Positions 31,825-43,359 of a stretch of 64,000 nucleotides of DNA are shown here, in pieces. The stretch spans positions 124,001 through 188,000 of the forward strand of contig WIUZ02000014.1 of assembly GCA_015956445.1 (NCBI GenBank), read 5' to 3'. Numbering within the stretch: the first letter of the stretch is position 1; each line of letters begins with the position of its first letter. Position numbers and translations under genes: made by a program. Source of the stretch: Thelephora terrestris. Taxonomy: Eukaryota; Basidiomycota; Agaricomycetes; Thelephorales; Thelephoraceae. A model generated the notes under the pieces. The model was not told the origin of the DNA. It searched no databases and saw only the letters and a program-made list of their open reading frames with translations.

Positions 31825-32550
31825 GCAGGCCTACAACCCTGACAACTGGATCAGATGTCTGTATGAAGGAGAAAAGGGGGATCCAGAGGACGTCGAGAAG
31901 GGATTCCTCAAGGGTGACCTTCTCGTAAGGGTACGTTTCTCTACCAAATACCACTCCTTTTCCTATCATAGTCACGGACCTTTCATCCCACAGACATTCA
32001 AGCTCATTTTCACGTCACCATCTTCGGCAGAGGGCAGCTTTGATGTGCCAGACAATTGCGCACGGAGGGGCAAATCCACAAGTGCGGGGCCCCCCAAACG
32101 AGCAAATAATGCTGAGCTCCACGGGATGGATGGAAGTGTTACTCCTCGTGCAATCGCATACTCCGCAGTACAGGTATGCAACCCTTTTTGCCCCGCCGCC
32201 CAACTTACACTTCCTCCAGCTCCACTTCAATCTTACAGATGCTATACATTGGATGGCACATTATAATGGGTTCAGTTACGAAGAATTTTATGAGTTCATC
32301 GTTGACTTTTTCGAGGCCGATGCAACGCCAGAAGCACAGGAGGCATCTACAAAACTTCTCGAGTGGTGGAATAAGTATATGCTTCTTGTTTTGTTTTTGC
32401 CCTACTGCTGCTGACATAGCACTCCTCAGAGCGGTCTTCCCGAGGTCTGCAGCCACACGCGCAGCTGCACCCACATCAGTACGACGAACGTCGCTCGCGG
32501 TCCTACGGCAACAACGTCAGGCTGCTCGCTCGTCTCAGCCACCCTCGTAG

Positions 32551-34295
32551 ATTTTGTAGTCCTCCCGATGTCCGTTTATCCTGCATCAATATTATCGTCC
32601 AATGTGAATCCTACCGTCCAATGTGTGAACCGTGCGATCTCGACGCTCCCGCACAGGTATGGATTCCAGCCCTGCTCGGTTCAAGATCGGGCAGGTGATG
32701 TTTTATCATCCGTCCAGCTGCATCCAATATGGCTGACTACCCATAAATGCATGCATCGTGATGTACCCCCTCCCACACAGCTTCCAACGATGTCTACCAT
32801 CCTGTCAGAGTTTTGAAAGTCGTTTGTTGGCAGATTTCGTTGTGGTCTCTTGCCAGTCACTATCGGAGATATATTGCCGACAACACAGAATAATCTGATG
32901 GGCGGTTGCGAGGTGCCGCCAGCATTCCGAGAGTCGTAGGTGGGTAACTACCGTTGTAACTGGTTATAGCCTATGTCCCGGTAATTGTAGCGCTTGTTCT
33001 AGACTGTAGCGCTTGTGGCCAGGTACAATGGCTTACTGGACTTTCCTTGATCTGCTGATGTATCGCCGTCGAACCTTTTCGATCAATTTCGTTACATTCA
33101 GCGGCCCCCTTCACACTTTCGATGTCCCCTTATCTGTTCCGACAACGACGGCCGTCCCGTTCCCAGGACGTGGTCTCTTCTATGCCTCACACTCTGGATC
33201 GAAGCGGCGCTGCAGTGCTGCCCCCCAGCCATACGTCTACCTGCAAATGGCTACGGGAGGATTCACCGTCTCGCGGCCATGCCGCTGCCACGCAACGACT
33301 GTTGGGGCCGAGATGAAAGATTATACCCGCCCTCTCGACGCAGCTGTATACTTACACCGCTCTAGACTTGCCTCCCCTTGATGTCAACTCAATTGGAGGT
33401 GCACTTGCCCCAGTGCCACTCGATAGATTGTTTTCGTTATGGGAATTTCGGCCTTACGGCGGTATGAATCTCGGGGACCCATCGACATCGTTGAACGATT
33501 CTGATGCTGTCTCATAGCCAATGTTTAATGAATGACTGTTTGGTTAATCGCGTTCAGTGGCCTCGCATGCTTTCGGGTTCTAGGCTACGCGGCACTGCCG
33601 GTCCACCCGGCCAGGTTCTGTGATCCCATGTGGACCATTCAGCTGTTCTGGATTTCGAGCGCACCTGTGCCCCTTCCGTCCATTCGACTGCCGAGCCACG
33701 TCAATACTTCGATCACTGCTCTGGCCACTCGTCGGCCCTGTGCGTTATTGGATAGGCGGTCCGATCCCCATGCACGCGTAGGCATGGTCACAGATGAAGG
33801 TTGAGTGTCCATGGAAGACCTTATCTACGCATCAGCAAGTTGCGAAAAGTCTGCTGATCGAGGCATATCCCATACAAGGGCTTGTAACCCGTTATAATGT
33901 GTTGTAAGCCATTACAAGCTTCCCGGATGACCTTAGCGCCATTCTATGTGATGCGTTATAAGGCTATAGCTTACCCTACCACTTTCATAGGGCTATATAT
34001 TTGATTGTTGGACTTTTCCCGATTTGCTGATGTCACGTTGTTGGTATCTTCTCGTCCCTATAAACGGTCTGCAAATGCTCTTTGCCTCCACGTACGTTCC
34101 TACCATTGCGCGAAGAGCTCAAATACAGAACTTTAGGACCCACAGGGGGTCTGGACCAGAACAACATACAGTAACCTTTTTACGAGGTTCCCCTTGACTG
34201 AGTAGATAGTAGGGTGAATCTGTGCCTACGTCTGCAAGGTCCTTGACCTGGGGATAAATGGTCGAATGGCGGATAAATTCAGTTCAACCTTGCTC
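32551..34295. other. intergenic region, no gene seen
   Basis: About 1.7 kb after the DUF6698 stop. Open frames (for example 33013-33381 plus) are short, Pro/Arg-rich and without motifs. Two stretches look related, around 33040 and around 34007 (TGGACTTT.CC.GAT.TGCTGATG), suggesting an old internal duplication. Several TTATAA/TTGTAAC words occur near 32955 and 33890. Possible remains of the Plavaka far end could not be confirmed. Confidence 0.35.
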
Positions 34296-34315
34296 TGTCA
34301 GGGTTGTGGGCCTGC

Positions 34316-34919
34316 TTACTGTTTGTGGGGCGCTAGAGGATTAGCAGAGGGGTGAGGGGTGTCGGGTCTTGTTTTGAAGGGAGTTCCGGGTGTGGAAACG
34401 AGGGGAGGTGGGATATCGAGAGAGAGAGGTGACTCTGTCTGATAAGGATGCACGGGTGAGTGGTAGTCTTGGCAGAACTGGCTGAGTTGCTGCACTAGAG
34501 GTTCGAAGTCCTGATCGCTAAGGTGTTCGAAGTTGACGAGATATTCTATAACCGAATAAGGTAATTCAGTTGGAATCTCCCACCAAAGTACGATGATAGC
34601 AGGAGAATGGGTATGGATGTTAGTGGTGAGGTGAACACGTGGGGAGGGAAAGTAAAAGGCTGGACTGATACTGAAGTAGACAGTCGCAAGGACGCTCTCA
34701 GTGAGATCTGAATTCCAAAGGAATTGATGATCGGCTCCTAGGAGAAAAGGGGGAGTAGTGACTCCGGCGTCGAGAGCTGCAAAGGGGCGGTAGTAAGGGA
34801 AATGAGTGAGCAAACCGTTGGTTCGGTTTACTTGAAGACTTCTGATGAGCTTATACTCCCAGATAGATCTCCTAGCGTCAGGGACGACTGGTCGCTGAAC
34901 TGGACTTGTAGAAGGGAAA
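34316..34919 (-). pseudogene. gene-2 distal part of copy G
   Basis: Same protein family as the other gene-2 copies (PYYRPFAALDAGVTTPPFLL to LAPHKQ). The gene is split by copy D; the proximal few codons lie at about 40537-40565. Fossil piece. Confidence 0.75.
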
Positions 34920-35024
34920 TGTCACGAACGCGTGACATAATAGCTAAAATCACACAAGTAATTCAAGACATTGGTTGCATTCGCAATAGTAATAGTACAA
35001 AGATGGGAGAAAGGAACTATCGAC

Positions 35025-35928
35025 TCAGACAAGAACAAACGGATCGATATCGCAGGAACACTTCTGAGGAAAAGGGCAACGGTGAGCGAAGTGGTGAGGA
35101 TTGTGAATACTCTCAGGACAATAAAACCACTCTCGAGTCGCCGGATCCTGCCAACATTCCCTGCATCCCAACACATCATGAGAGAGACTCTCATACATCT
35201 CTCTCCGCACGTCCAGCAAGGCCCCGCTCACTAATGAGAACCCATAGCGGTCTTGGAGACCCGCTACCTCCACTTTCAACTTCATCCTCACCTGCCGTGA
35301 CTTGTCGGAGGGACGACAGCGTTGACCAGAACGAGTCATCGGACTCTTGCGGGTCTTCTTCTTCGGGGACCTCTCCACCATCTGGCGAACTGGGGCAGGA
35401 CTCCAGGGAGGGGAGGGAGGGAGAGGAATGCCCTGATCCTGGCGGTGGCGAAGGAATGACGGGGGACTTGCAAGGGGGGTCGGTACAATAAGGTCCCCGA
35501 CATTGATGTCCGAAATATCGGAAGAGAGATGCCTGGAAAGGTCCCCAATGTTCCAAAGCAAAGTGAGAGAAGTCATCATTCAAACTGTTCACGATGACGT
35601 ACATGCGATCCACCCGCTTTTCCAACTGCACAATCCTATCCTCCCGATCCCTTTCCATAAGGTCCAATAGCTGAGCGGTGGCAGGGTGTTGAGCCCGGAC
35701 CACAGGTCCAGAAAGCCGGGGGTCTTCAAACCCAGCTTGTTCCCAGAACTCGGCAGGAGCGTTATGGGCGGTGAGGAAGTCGACGGCAACCTGGTTATCG
35801 TGGGTGATGTTGGCAGGGGTGTCGTATAAGTGTTGTTCCACATCGTAAGGAGCATCCGTCTCAAAGGATGGAGTGAAGGGGACGGCGGCAGCGTTGAGAA
35901 TAACGTTGTTGGCGGCGAAAGCAGACAT
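35025..35928 (-). CDS. gene 1 of copy D, overlapping open frames
   Basis: Starts MSAFAANNVILNAAAVPFTP. The 245-residue and 184-residue frames of the family are both open. It ends with GCRECWQDPATREWFYCPES and CSCDIDPFVLV. No known family. It looks whole. Confidence 0.65.
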
Positions 35929-36134
35929 AGTAATAGCAGATGTTTAAGAGGAGAGTGGTGGATGATTGGTGGGAGTGGAAAAGAGGCGATGGAGGGAACG
36001 ATCATTAATCCCCCCGACTTAAATACCTCTTGACTCAAAAGCAAACCGGAAAGAGAAGACAATAACCCATTATCCATTAACGTCCGAATTAGGATAAACA
36101 AACCCTTAACCCTGATCGTGATCCCATCAAACTC

Positions 36135-36280
36135 AGAGAAATCCCCATCGATCATGGGAAATCCCCACCACGCTTCTACTACTACCATTGATCCAGAGAA
36201 ATCCCCATCGATCACGAGAAATCCCCATCACGCTTCTATTGCTACCACAAAACACGAGAAATCCCCGAACGCTTCCATCA
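36135..36280. repeat. GAGAAATCCCCAT minisatellite, copy D
   Basis: Four imperfect units of AGAAATCCCCATCGATCA with CACGCTTCTATTGCTACC-type spacers lie between the divergent genes. Confidence 0.72.
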
Positions 36281-36430
36281 ACTAGTACCCCTATCGCTCC
36301 CGTATGAGTAATTACCATCTGTCGTCCTAAGTCCCCTCATTCTGACTCATCTACCCTACCCTAAACTACGCACAGACCATGTTGACTCTTGTTTGACTCG
36401 TTGTAGAATAATGACTCCTGTAGAGGATTG

Positions 36431-36512
36431 GGTATATAAGGAAGAGCGTTCGCTCCTTCTTTTCCCCATTCTCAATCTCTTCTGTACCTCTCTACCCACA
36501 ATCTGAATACAA
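36431..36512 (+). promoter_or_regulatory. TATA box and leader hairpin, copy D
   Basis: GGTATATAAGGA then AGAGCGTTCGCTCC, as in copies A, B, C and H. The splice donor region downstream reads TGAATACAAAGTAAGC, so this copy and H have AATACAAA where C and A have AATAAAA. Confidence 0.65.
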
Positions 36513-36584
36513 AGTAAGCTGAGGAATTCTCCTCACGTCTTACCTCTTTCTAACTCATCTTAGCAGGAATCCTCCTGCCAGTGT

Positions 36585-37202
36585 ATGTTCAGCGCCCCTA
36601 ACCCCTTTCCCTCCACAAGCCCCGTTCAACGACCAACTGTCCCTGACGCTAGGAGATCTATCTGGGAGTATAAACTCATCAGAAGTCTTCAAGTAAACCG
36701 AACCGCCGGTTTACTCACCCATTTCCCTTACTACCGACCCTTTGCAGCTCTCGACGCCGGAGTCACCACTCCTCCGTTTCTACTAGGAGCTGATCATCAA
36801 TTCCTTTGGAATTCGGATCTTACTGAGAGCGTCCTTGCGACCGTCTACTTCAGTATCAGCCCGGCCTTCTATTTCCCTTCTCCACGTGTTCATCTCACGA
36901 CTAATATCCACACCCATTCCCCTGCTATTATCGTTCTTTGGTGGGAGATCCCAACTGAATTACCTTATCCTGTCATAGAATATCTCGTCAACTTCGAGCG
37001 ACTCAGCGATCAAGACTTCGAACCCTTTGTGCAGCAACTTAGTCAGTTCTGTCAAGACTATCACTCGCCCGTCCATCCTTATCAGACCGAGTCACCCCTC
37101 TCTCTTGATATCCCTCCTCCCCTAGTCTCCACACCCGGAACCCCCTTCAAAACCCGACCCGACACCCCTCACCCCGCTGCTAATCCTCTAGCGCCCCACA
37201 AA
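36585..37202 (+). CDS. gene 2 of copy D, end altered by element E
   Basis: The frame is open from MFSAPNPFPSTSPVQRPTVP through the family landmarks to LAPHK, where element E adjoins. The last codons of the family (Q, stop) lie beyond E at 40511. Reading into E would add a short unrelated tail. Confidence 0.68.
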
Positions 37203-37265
37203 TGTCAGGGCCACTCTACCCTAACAACTACCAGTGCACTGAGCCGACTCCGCAGAGTACTCACT

Positions 37266-38500
37266 AGTCCAACTAGCTTGTGAGAGAACGTTCACGTCTC
37301 TATTCTTCCGGTAAGTTGTCCGAGGTCACTACAAGTCAGGTCGAAATCCTAAAGAGAAACCCAACCTAAACCGTACTTCGTTCGGTTTAACAAGCAAGGG
37401 TTGATCCCTACAACAGGATTGATGACTCCACCAGTTGATCGACTGGACGCTCGAGGTGTTCTAATATGACTGCTGGGAGTCTATAGTTACGAGGCGCAGT
37501 TGACGCGCAGAGCGGGAGGGAGAGCAGATGGGGGATGTCTTGGATCAAACAAGAAACTCTGACTTGTCCTTAACTGCAACTGGGCTGAGAAGGGCAGAGG
37601 ATTTCCTGAGGTAACAAAACTAAGGTACTACGATACAGCCACAGTTGCTACTTATACTAAAGGAGTGGCCATGACGTCAATACCCTAATATACCCTTATC
37701 AAGTCCAGAACAAAGGGAGATAAGGAGTGTGTGAACGCTAAGTAAGGGAAGCGAGCAAATATGACGCGTGGGAGAATAAAGGACAAAGGGCCTTACTAGC
37801 GTGTGAAGGATTTCATAAAAGATAACGAATGTCCGCATGAAACATAGGGGTAAAGATAACACTAGTCCTAAAAGAAAGAGGGGCATGGGGTCATGAAAGT
37901 TCGTACCTGGGGATCTCACCCAAGGGCCAGGTGTCAATCTCCCTTTACATGGCCTCTGCCAGCTGGATTCGGGAGTAGAGACATTCAACATCCCTTGTTG
38001 TCTGTAGGCGGTAACAGCATCACGGACAAGTGGTAACCTCAACGTACGTCCGAACATGAGGAGGTCGGGCCTAGACTCATGGGACATGAGGGATTACAGA
38101 TTCGCCGGCGTTTCACGCTAACGGCTACTCCACATGCGCTGGGCTAACCAGAAGGATCCTAAGGCGATGCTTCCGAGTAACGGTGAGTCCTTCCTCCGGT
38201 TAGGAGACTGTGATGTGACTGTCCACGTGTGTGATCAGGGTCCAGGGTTGATCGTAATCGTAAAGTCATGAGGGGTCGTAAAAAGGGGTTCGTGATGTCA
38301 TAAAGGGGTCATCAGGGTCTTGAGACCTATTTTTAGTGCGCGCGCATTCTAGGCGTTCCGGAACGAAGTTCTTCCAAGGCCGTCCCGCGGGCCGAGGTGT
38401 CAGCTTGATGTAGTAAGCCAACGATGATGGTACAGGGGCGGAAGTTGATGTGACCCGGACCAATGAGGTTCGTCGAGGTAGGTCACGTGAAGGATCACCG
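37266..38500. other. non-coding left part of element E
   Basis: About 1.2 kb without a supported gene before the E-borne gene. A TATA-like GGCTATAAGAAGG lies at about 38505-38517, some 65 bases before the ATG. This would be the promoter half of the element. Confidence 0.5.
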
Positions 38501-38581
38501 ATCTAGGCTATAAGAAGGATGTCTTCTTGGAGCCATCCTTGATCAGCAACACCAGCAACTTCCCCATCATCTTACCAAAAC

Positions 38582-40183
38582 ATGTCCTTCCCCAACAACC
38601 ATACCTACAAAGTTGCCAATGGTATCTCCACCATCTCTCGCATCGACCGTCGTGCCGCCGCTCGCAAGACCTATGCCTGTGTGGCTGGAACTCCCTATAC
38701 CACGGATGACCAGGTATGGGGGAGACCTAGAGCTTTTGTGCTAGCACTAACGCCTTCCTCTAGGTAGAGGTTCGTTCTTTAGGGCGTTGATGTCTTGCTA
38801 ACGGCTTCTAGATCTTGGAGGTCGTCACGGAAGTGGACGCCGAACGTCTCAGGGAAACGATGCCTCATTTGAAGGGGTTAACCTGGGACGACGAGCTCTG
38901 GGTCCGTACAATTATTGCGGAGAAGGTGGCCTTCCAGATGAGGGGTAGGTTCAGAGAGTTGGAGCATCCGATCAAGAAGGAGCTCTGGTACACCCTGCAG
39001 AGGGGAATCTACGATCAGGACCTGTTGGAGCACGGAGCGACCGTTCCTCGGGCCGTCCGCCATGCTACCGCTTCCACTAGCCTTTTGTGGTCGCTCGTTC
39101 GGGAAGGGGAGAGCAAGGTAGGTTCTCCGTTTGAATATTCGAGTATGACTCTCGACTAATCAAACCGCCTAGGTTGAACGTTTGGAGCGTGAGGTGAAGG
39201 AGGCGAAAGCAGATGTCCTTCGTCTGTCTGCAGAGGGTCTTCAGATGAAGGAGACCTTGGCAGCCTTCCAGCAGGGGACGAACGAGGCGTTGGAGGCAAT
39301 GGTCGCCAACCATCAAGAGTCGATCGCCGGTCTGAAAGTCAGGGATAACAACATCAAGGGAGCGTTGGCCAGGAGGGATGAAAAGGTAATGCCGCTTTCA
39401 TCATTGCTTAAAATGATGAAAGCTGACATTTCCTAGACCGAAGAACTCGAGAACGTGGTGGCTGTGTTGACCGCGCAGGTCGAGTCCTTGCAGGACAAAA
39501 CCTGTAACTGCAAAGAGGGTCCCAAATTGGTTGGTCAGGGGACCGCCGATGTTCCGTTCGAGCTGGAGTACGTCAATGAAGTGGTACTCCCTTCTCCTAA
39601 CCCGTCGTCCTATGCGACACCTCCGATCGAGAACGCGGTTCCTGTTCCGACTCCAGGTCCTGCTTCCACCTTGGCCGCTTCTGACAAGGAGAACTGTGCG
39701 CGCTGCGTCTTGCAGCCGATCCATCAGTTGGTGAAGATCGAGGATGAGGTCATGGAGGTTGACCGAGCCGAAGATGCTCCGAGGGTCGCCGAGGTACGTC
39801 CGGTGACTAAGGGGCAACGATGCAAACGCTCTCGACGCCGTCCTGCTCATCGCATGGCTCCATCGGCTAATCCCTATCCTCGTCCAGTCGAGTCGGATGG
39901 TGACCAGTCTGGTCGAGGTGGGGGACGAGAGTTCCGCTATCGGGTCAACCGTCCCTACCGACAGGTCGAGTCGGAGATCCAGCTTCGCCACCAGCTTCGA
40001 CTCGCAAGACAGGATTCCGCCCAGGGGTCCGACGAGGGAGACGGAGGGTCACTTGCCGACTACGTCGATAGTGCTGTCGAGCAGTCACCCGGTGATGGCG
40101 ATGTGGGACCAAGTGTTCCAGAGTTCAGTGACATCTGGGAGGCTGATCGGTCCGCTCGAAGGCATCTCTTCCTATCGGCTTGA
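38582..40183 (+). CDS. coiled-coil protein gene carried by element E
   Basis: The ATG at 38582 begins MSFPNNHTYKVANGISTISR. Open segments separated by candidate short introns (near 38713-38811, 39117-39172 and 39386-39437) encode a Glu/Arg-rich helical part (KGLTWDDELWVRTIIAEKVA; ERLEREVKEAKADVLRLSAE), further heptads, then a Pro/Ser-rich and basic/acidic tail ending ARRHLFLSA at 40183. The general plan matches the gene in element F. No known domain is recognised. Fossil treatment applies; the segments look well kept. Confidence 0.58.
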
Positions 40184-40536
40184 ACTAGTCGTTCAGCTGA
40201 GTGCCGAAGATGGTGATGCCATGTTCGGGGAGGTCCTAGCGAGGAGGGGCCAGCACTACGATCTCCGAGATGGACACTTAGTGACCTTCAGGCCCGCCGT
40301 AGATAGAGTCGACTTTTGAGGACGTTGTAGAAGCATTTGTATAGCCAGGTTGTTTCGTATTGCCGTGAATGTATGCGCGTTTGTGTGTTTTGAATGATTG
40401 GTGTGAAGGATAAGGAGTGTGAAGCATTCAAAACATAAGAAGTGATAAGAAGAGTTCGACGAAAGAGCGTGTTATAAAAAGTTTAAAAATACCATGTTCC
40501 TGACAACAAACAGTAAGCAGGCCTACCACCCTGACA

Positions 40537-40830
40537 GGAAAGGGTTGGGGGCACTGAACATACACTGGCAGGAGGATTCCTGCTGAAATGAGTCAGAAAG
40601 GGTAAGACGTGAGGAGAATTCCTCAGCTTACTTGTATTCAGGTTGTGGGTAGAGGAGTACAGAAGAGATTGAGAATGGGGAAAAGAAGGAGCGAACGCTC
40701 TTCCCTATATACCCAATCCTCTACAGGAGTCATTATTTTACAACGAGTCAAACAGGGATCAACATGGTCTGTGTGTAGTTTAGGGCAGGGTGGATGAGTC
40801 AGAGAAGTGGGACTTTAGAGCGACAAATGA
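40537..40830 (-). promoter_or_regulatory. start and promoter region of gene 2, copy G
   Basis: On the minus strand it carries the first codons of gene 2, the CAG acceptor and GTAAGC donor region, and the TATA block (CTATATACCCAATCC at about 40706-40720). It was separated from the rest of gene 2 by copy D. Confidence 0.6.
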
Positions 40831-40869
40831 CGAAATGAAATAAGGGAACAATAGCGAAGGAGTCATTAG

Positions 40870-40985
40870 GAGCACAATGGGGATTTCTCGTGATCGATGG
40901 TGGCAATAGAAGGTTGATGGGGATTTCTCATGATCGATGGGGATTTCCCATGATCGATGGGGATTTCTCAGGGTTTGATGGGATC
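40870..40985. repeat. GGGGATTTCTC minisatellite, copy G
   Basis: Units of GATCGATGGGGATTTC(T/C)CATGATC repeat four times between the divergent genes of copy G. Confidence 0.7.
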
Positions 40986-41170
40986 GCGATTGGGGCTGAG
41001 GGTTCGTTTATCCTAGTTGGGACGTTAGTGGATAATAGATTATTGTTTTCCTTTTCCGGTTTGCTTTGAGTCAGAACGTATTTAAGTCAGAGGGATTACT
41101 GATCGTTCTTCTCATCGTCTCTTTTCCACTCCCATCAAACCAGCCACTCCTCCTCTAAACCATTCCTACT

Positions 41171-42080
41171 ATGTCTTCCTTCGTCGTCAACAGCACTCCG
41201 CTCAACGCCGCCGCTACCCCCTTTGACTTTACCCCGTCCTATGAGACGGATGCTCCCTACGATGTGGAGCAACACTTGTACGACACCCCTGCCAACATCG
41301 CCCACGACAATCAGGTGGCTGTGAACTTTCTGACCGCCCACAATGCTCCCACCGAATTCTGGGAACAAGCTGGGTACGAAGATCCCCGGCTTGCTAGGCC
41401 TCAGGTTGAGGCTAAACATCCTGGAGCCGTCCTCCTGCTGGACGCCATGGAGAGGGAATGAGAGGATCGGATTGCGAAGTTGGAGAAGCGCGTGGATCTC
41501 ATGTACGTCATCATGAACAGTTTGAATGATGACTTCTCTCACTTCGCTTTGGAACATTGGGGACCTTTCCAGGCATCTCTCTTCCGATATTTCGGACATC
41601 AGTGTCGCAGAGCTTATTGCACCAACCCCCCTTGCAAGTCCCCAGTCATCCCTTCGCCACCGCCAGGATCAGGGCGTTCCTCTCCCTCCATCCCCTCCCT
41701 GGAGTCCTGCCCCAGTTCGTCAGATGGTGGAGAGGTCTCAGAAGAAGAAGAACCGCAAGAGTCCGATGACTCGTTCTGGTCAACGTTGTCGTCCCTCCGA
41801 CAAGTCACGTCAGGTTCGGATGAAGTTGAAGGTGGAAGTGGCGGGTCTCCAAGACCGTTATGGGTTCGCATTAGTGAGTGCAGCCTTGTCGGACGTGAAG
41901 CGGGAGATGCATGAGAGTTTGTCTCATGATGTCTTTGGGTGCAGGGAGTGTTGGGTAGACCCGGTAACTCGAGTGTACTCTTACTGTCCTCAGAGTGTAC
42001 ACAACCCTCACCACTTTGCTCATTGTTGCCCGATGGCTCAGGATTGCGCTTGTGACGTAGATCCTTTTGTTCTTGTTTAG
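41171..42080 (+). CDS. gene 1 of copy G
   Basis: Starts MSSFVVNSTPLNAAATPFDF and keeps the family landmarks (DAPYDVEQHLYDTPANIAHD, HFALEHWGPFQASLFRYFGH, GCRECWVDPVTRVYSYCPQS, CSCD-like end). The copy is somewhat more diverged than B, C, D and H and looks slightly broken, in line with its older age. Confidence 0.6.
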
Positions 42081-42261
42081 TTTTGTAGTGCGTTTTAACT
42101 GCCTTCGTATTACTACGACGAATAAGACCAATGTCTTGAATTATCTGCGTGATTCTTGTCACGAACGCGTGACATAGTAGCCAAGATCACACAAACAATT
42201 CAAGACATTTGTCTCATTCGCGGTAATAATAGTACAAAGGTGGCTAAAAGGAACTACAAAC

Positions 42262-43153
42262 TTAAACAAGGACAAATGGGTCGACATCACAAGAACAGTT
42301 CTGAGGAAGGGGGCAGCGATGAGCAAAGTGGTGAGGGTTATGGATACTCTCAGGACAATAAGACCACTCTCGCGTCATCGGATCCTGCCAACACTCCCTA
42401 CATCCCAACACATCATGAGAGAGACTATCATACATCTCTCGTCGCACGTCCGACAAGGCCTCGCTCACTAATGAGAACCCATAGCGGTCTTGGAGACCCG
42501 CCACCTCCACCTTCAACTTCATCCTCACCTGACGTGACTTGTCGGACGGACGACAACGTTGACCAGAATGAGTCATCGGACTCTTGCGGGTCTTCTTCTT
42601 CTGGGACCGCTCCACCATCTGGCGAGCTGGGGCAGGACTCCAGGGAGGGGATGGAGGGAGAGGAACGCCCCGATCCTGGCGGTGGCGAAGGGACGACTGG
42701 GGACTTGCAAGGGGGGTCGGTACAATAAGCTCCCCGACATTGGTGTCCGAAATATCGGAAGAGAGATGCCTGGAAAGGTCCCCAATGTTCCAAAGCAAAA
42801 TGAGAGAAGTCATCATTCAAGCTATTCATGATGACGTACATGAGATCCACACGCTTCTCCAACTTCGCAATCCCATCCTCCCGGTCCCTCTCCATGACGT
42901 CCAGCAAACGAGCAGCAGCAGGGTGTTGAGCCTGCATCTGAGGCATGGGAAGCCTGGGGTCTTCGTACCCAGCCTGTTCCCAGAACTCAGCGGGAGCGTT
43001 GTGAGCGGTAAGAAAGTCGATGGCGACCCGGTTGTCATGGGCAATGTTGGCAGGGGAGTCATATAAATGTTGCTCCACGTCGTAGGGAACAGCCGGGGTG
43101 AAGGGGGTAGCGGCAGCGTTGAGCACGATGTCGTTGGCAGTGAAAGCAGACAT
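42262..43153 (-). CDS. gene 1 of copy H, overlapping open frames
   Basis: Starts MSAFTANDIVLNAAATPFTP on the minus strand. Both family frames are open and it ends with GCRECWQDPMTREWSYCPES and CSCDVDPFVLV. Unknown function; it looks whole. Confidence 0.65.
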
Positions 43154-43359
43154 AGTAGTAATGGATAATGAGAAGACGGTGGTATTGGTGTTTGGTGGGA
43201 GTGGAAAGAGACGATGAGGGGAACGACCATTAACCCCCCCTGACTTAAATACACCCTGACTCAAAAGGGAACCGAAAAGGGAAAACAATAACCTATTATC
43301 CATTAAAGTCCCAATTAGGATAAACGAACCCTCAGCCCCAATCGCGACCCCATCAAAGC

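Larger units (their letters stand above)
24897..31844 (+). mobile_element. two-gene TGTCA element, copy A, with copies B and C nested inside
   Basis: It starts TGTCATGAACGCGTGACA and ends ACAACCCTGACA. ACTGG stands before (24892-24896) and after (31845-31849) as the target duplication within the DUF6698 gene. Copy A's own sequence is 24897-25476, 27800-28783 and 31091-31844, about 2.3 kb in all. B lies inside its gene 1 and C inside its promoter region. Apart from these insertions its parts are all represented. Confidence 0.9.
21628..32550 (+). pseudogene. DUF6698-type gene, interrupted by two insertion sites
   Basis: Coding pieces lie at 21628-21697 (MSSSSQPPQPGTPGEDTGRD), 24045-24896 and 31845-32550. 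The middle piece has FQALVKLVPGLKRKI, then AGANSARSDDISCVKPKIAE and DITGRLLCPIKYEWDDLEVR. The last piece has KGDLLVRTFKLIFTSPSSAE, LHGMDGSVTPRAIAYSAVQ, EEFYEFIVDFFEA and LLEWWNKAVFPR. This order (ARSDD, TGRLLCP, FTSPSS, HGM..VT..SIAY.A.Q, WWNRQ.FP) is the DUF6698 signature, a family of unknown function abundant in Agaricomycetes. Element F (target duplication CACGG) and element A (ACTGG) split it, and a TAG lies in frame at 24136-24138 unless an unseen intron removes it. A product is therefore unlikely. Confidence 0.75.
37203..40505 (+). mobile_element. element E: TGTCAGG...CCTGACA insertion carrying a coiled-coil gene
   Basis: It starts TGTCAGGGCCACTCTACC and ends ACCATGTTCCTGACA, giving a 7-bp terminal inverted match (TGTCAGG/CCTGACA). 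ACAAA is the target duplication (37198-37202 and 40506-40510). It is 3,303 bases long. It lies in copy D, which lies in copy G, so it is third-level nesting and the youngest event in that stack. It carries one plus-strand gene and no enzyme that could move it. It looks whole at both ends. Confidence 0.88.
34920..40536 (+). mobile_element. two-gene TGTCA element, copy D, with element E nested at its far end
   Basis: It starts TGTCACGAACGCGTGACA and ends CCACCCTGACA. GGAAA is the target duplication (34915-34919 and 40537-40541). Its own sequence is 34920-37202 and 40506-40536, about 2.31 kb. E lies 31 bases from its right end. Otherwise the copy looks whole. Confidence 0.91.

Noticed and set aside
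31091-31844. Tandem duplication of gene 2 after copy C
   Set aside because: The second gene 2 is the right end of copy A, restored by recognising copy C as a nested insertion with CAATC flanks.
33013-33381. 122-residue ORF after the DUF6698 gene
   Set aside because: Arg/Cys/Pro-rich translation with no recognisable domain and no support from neighbours.
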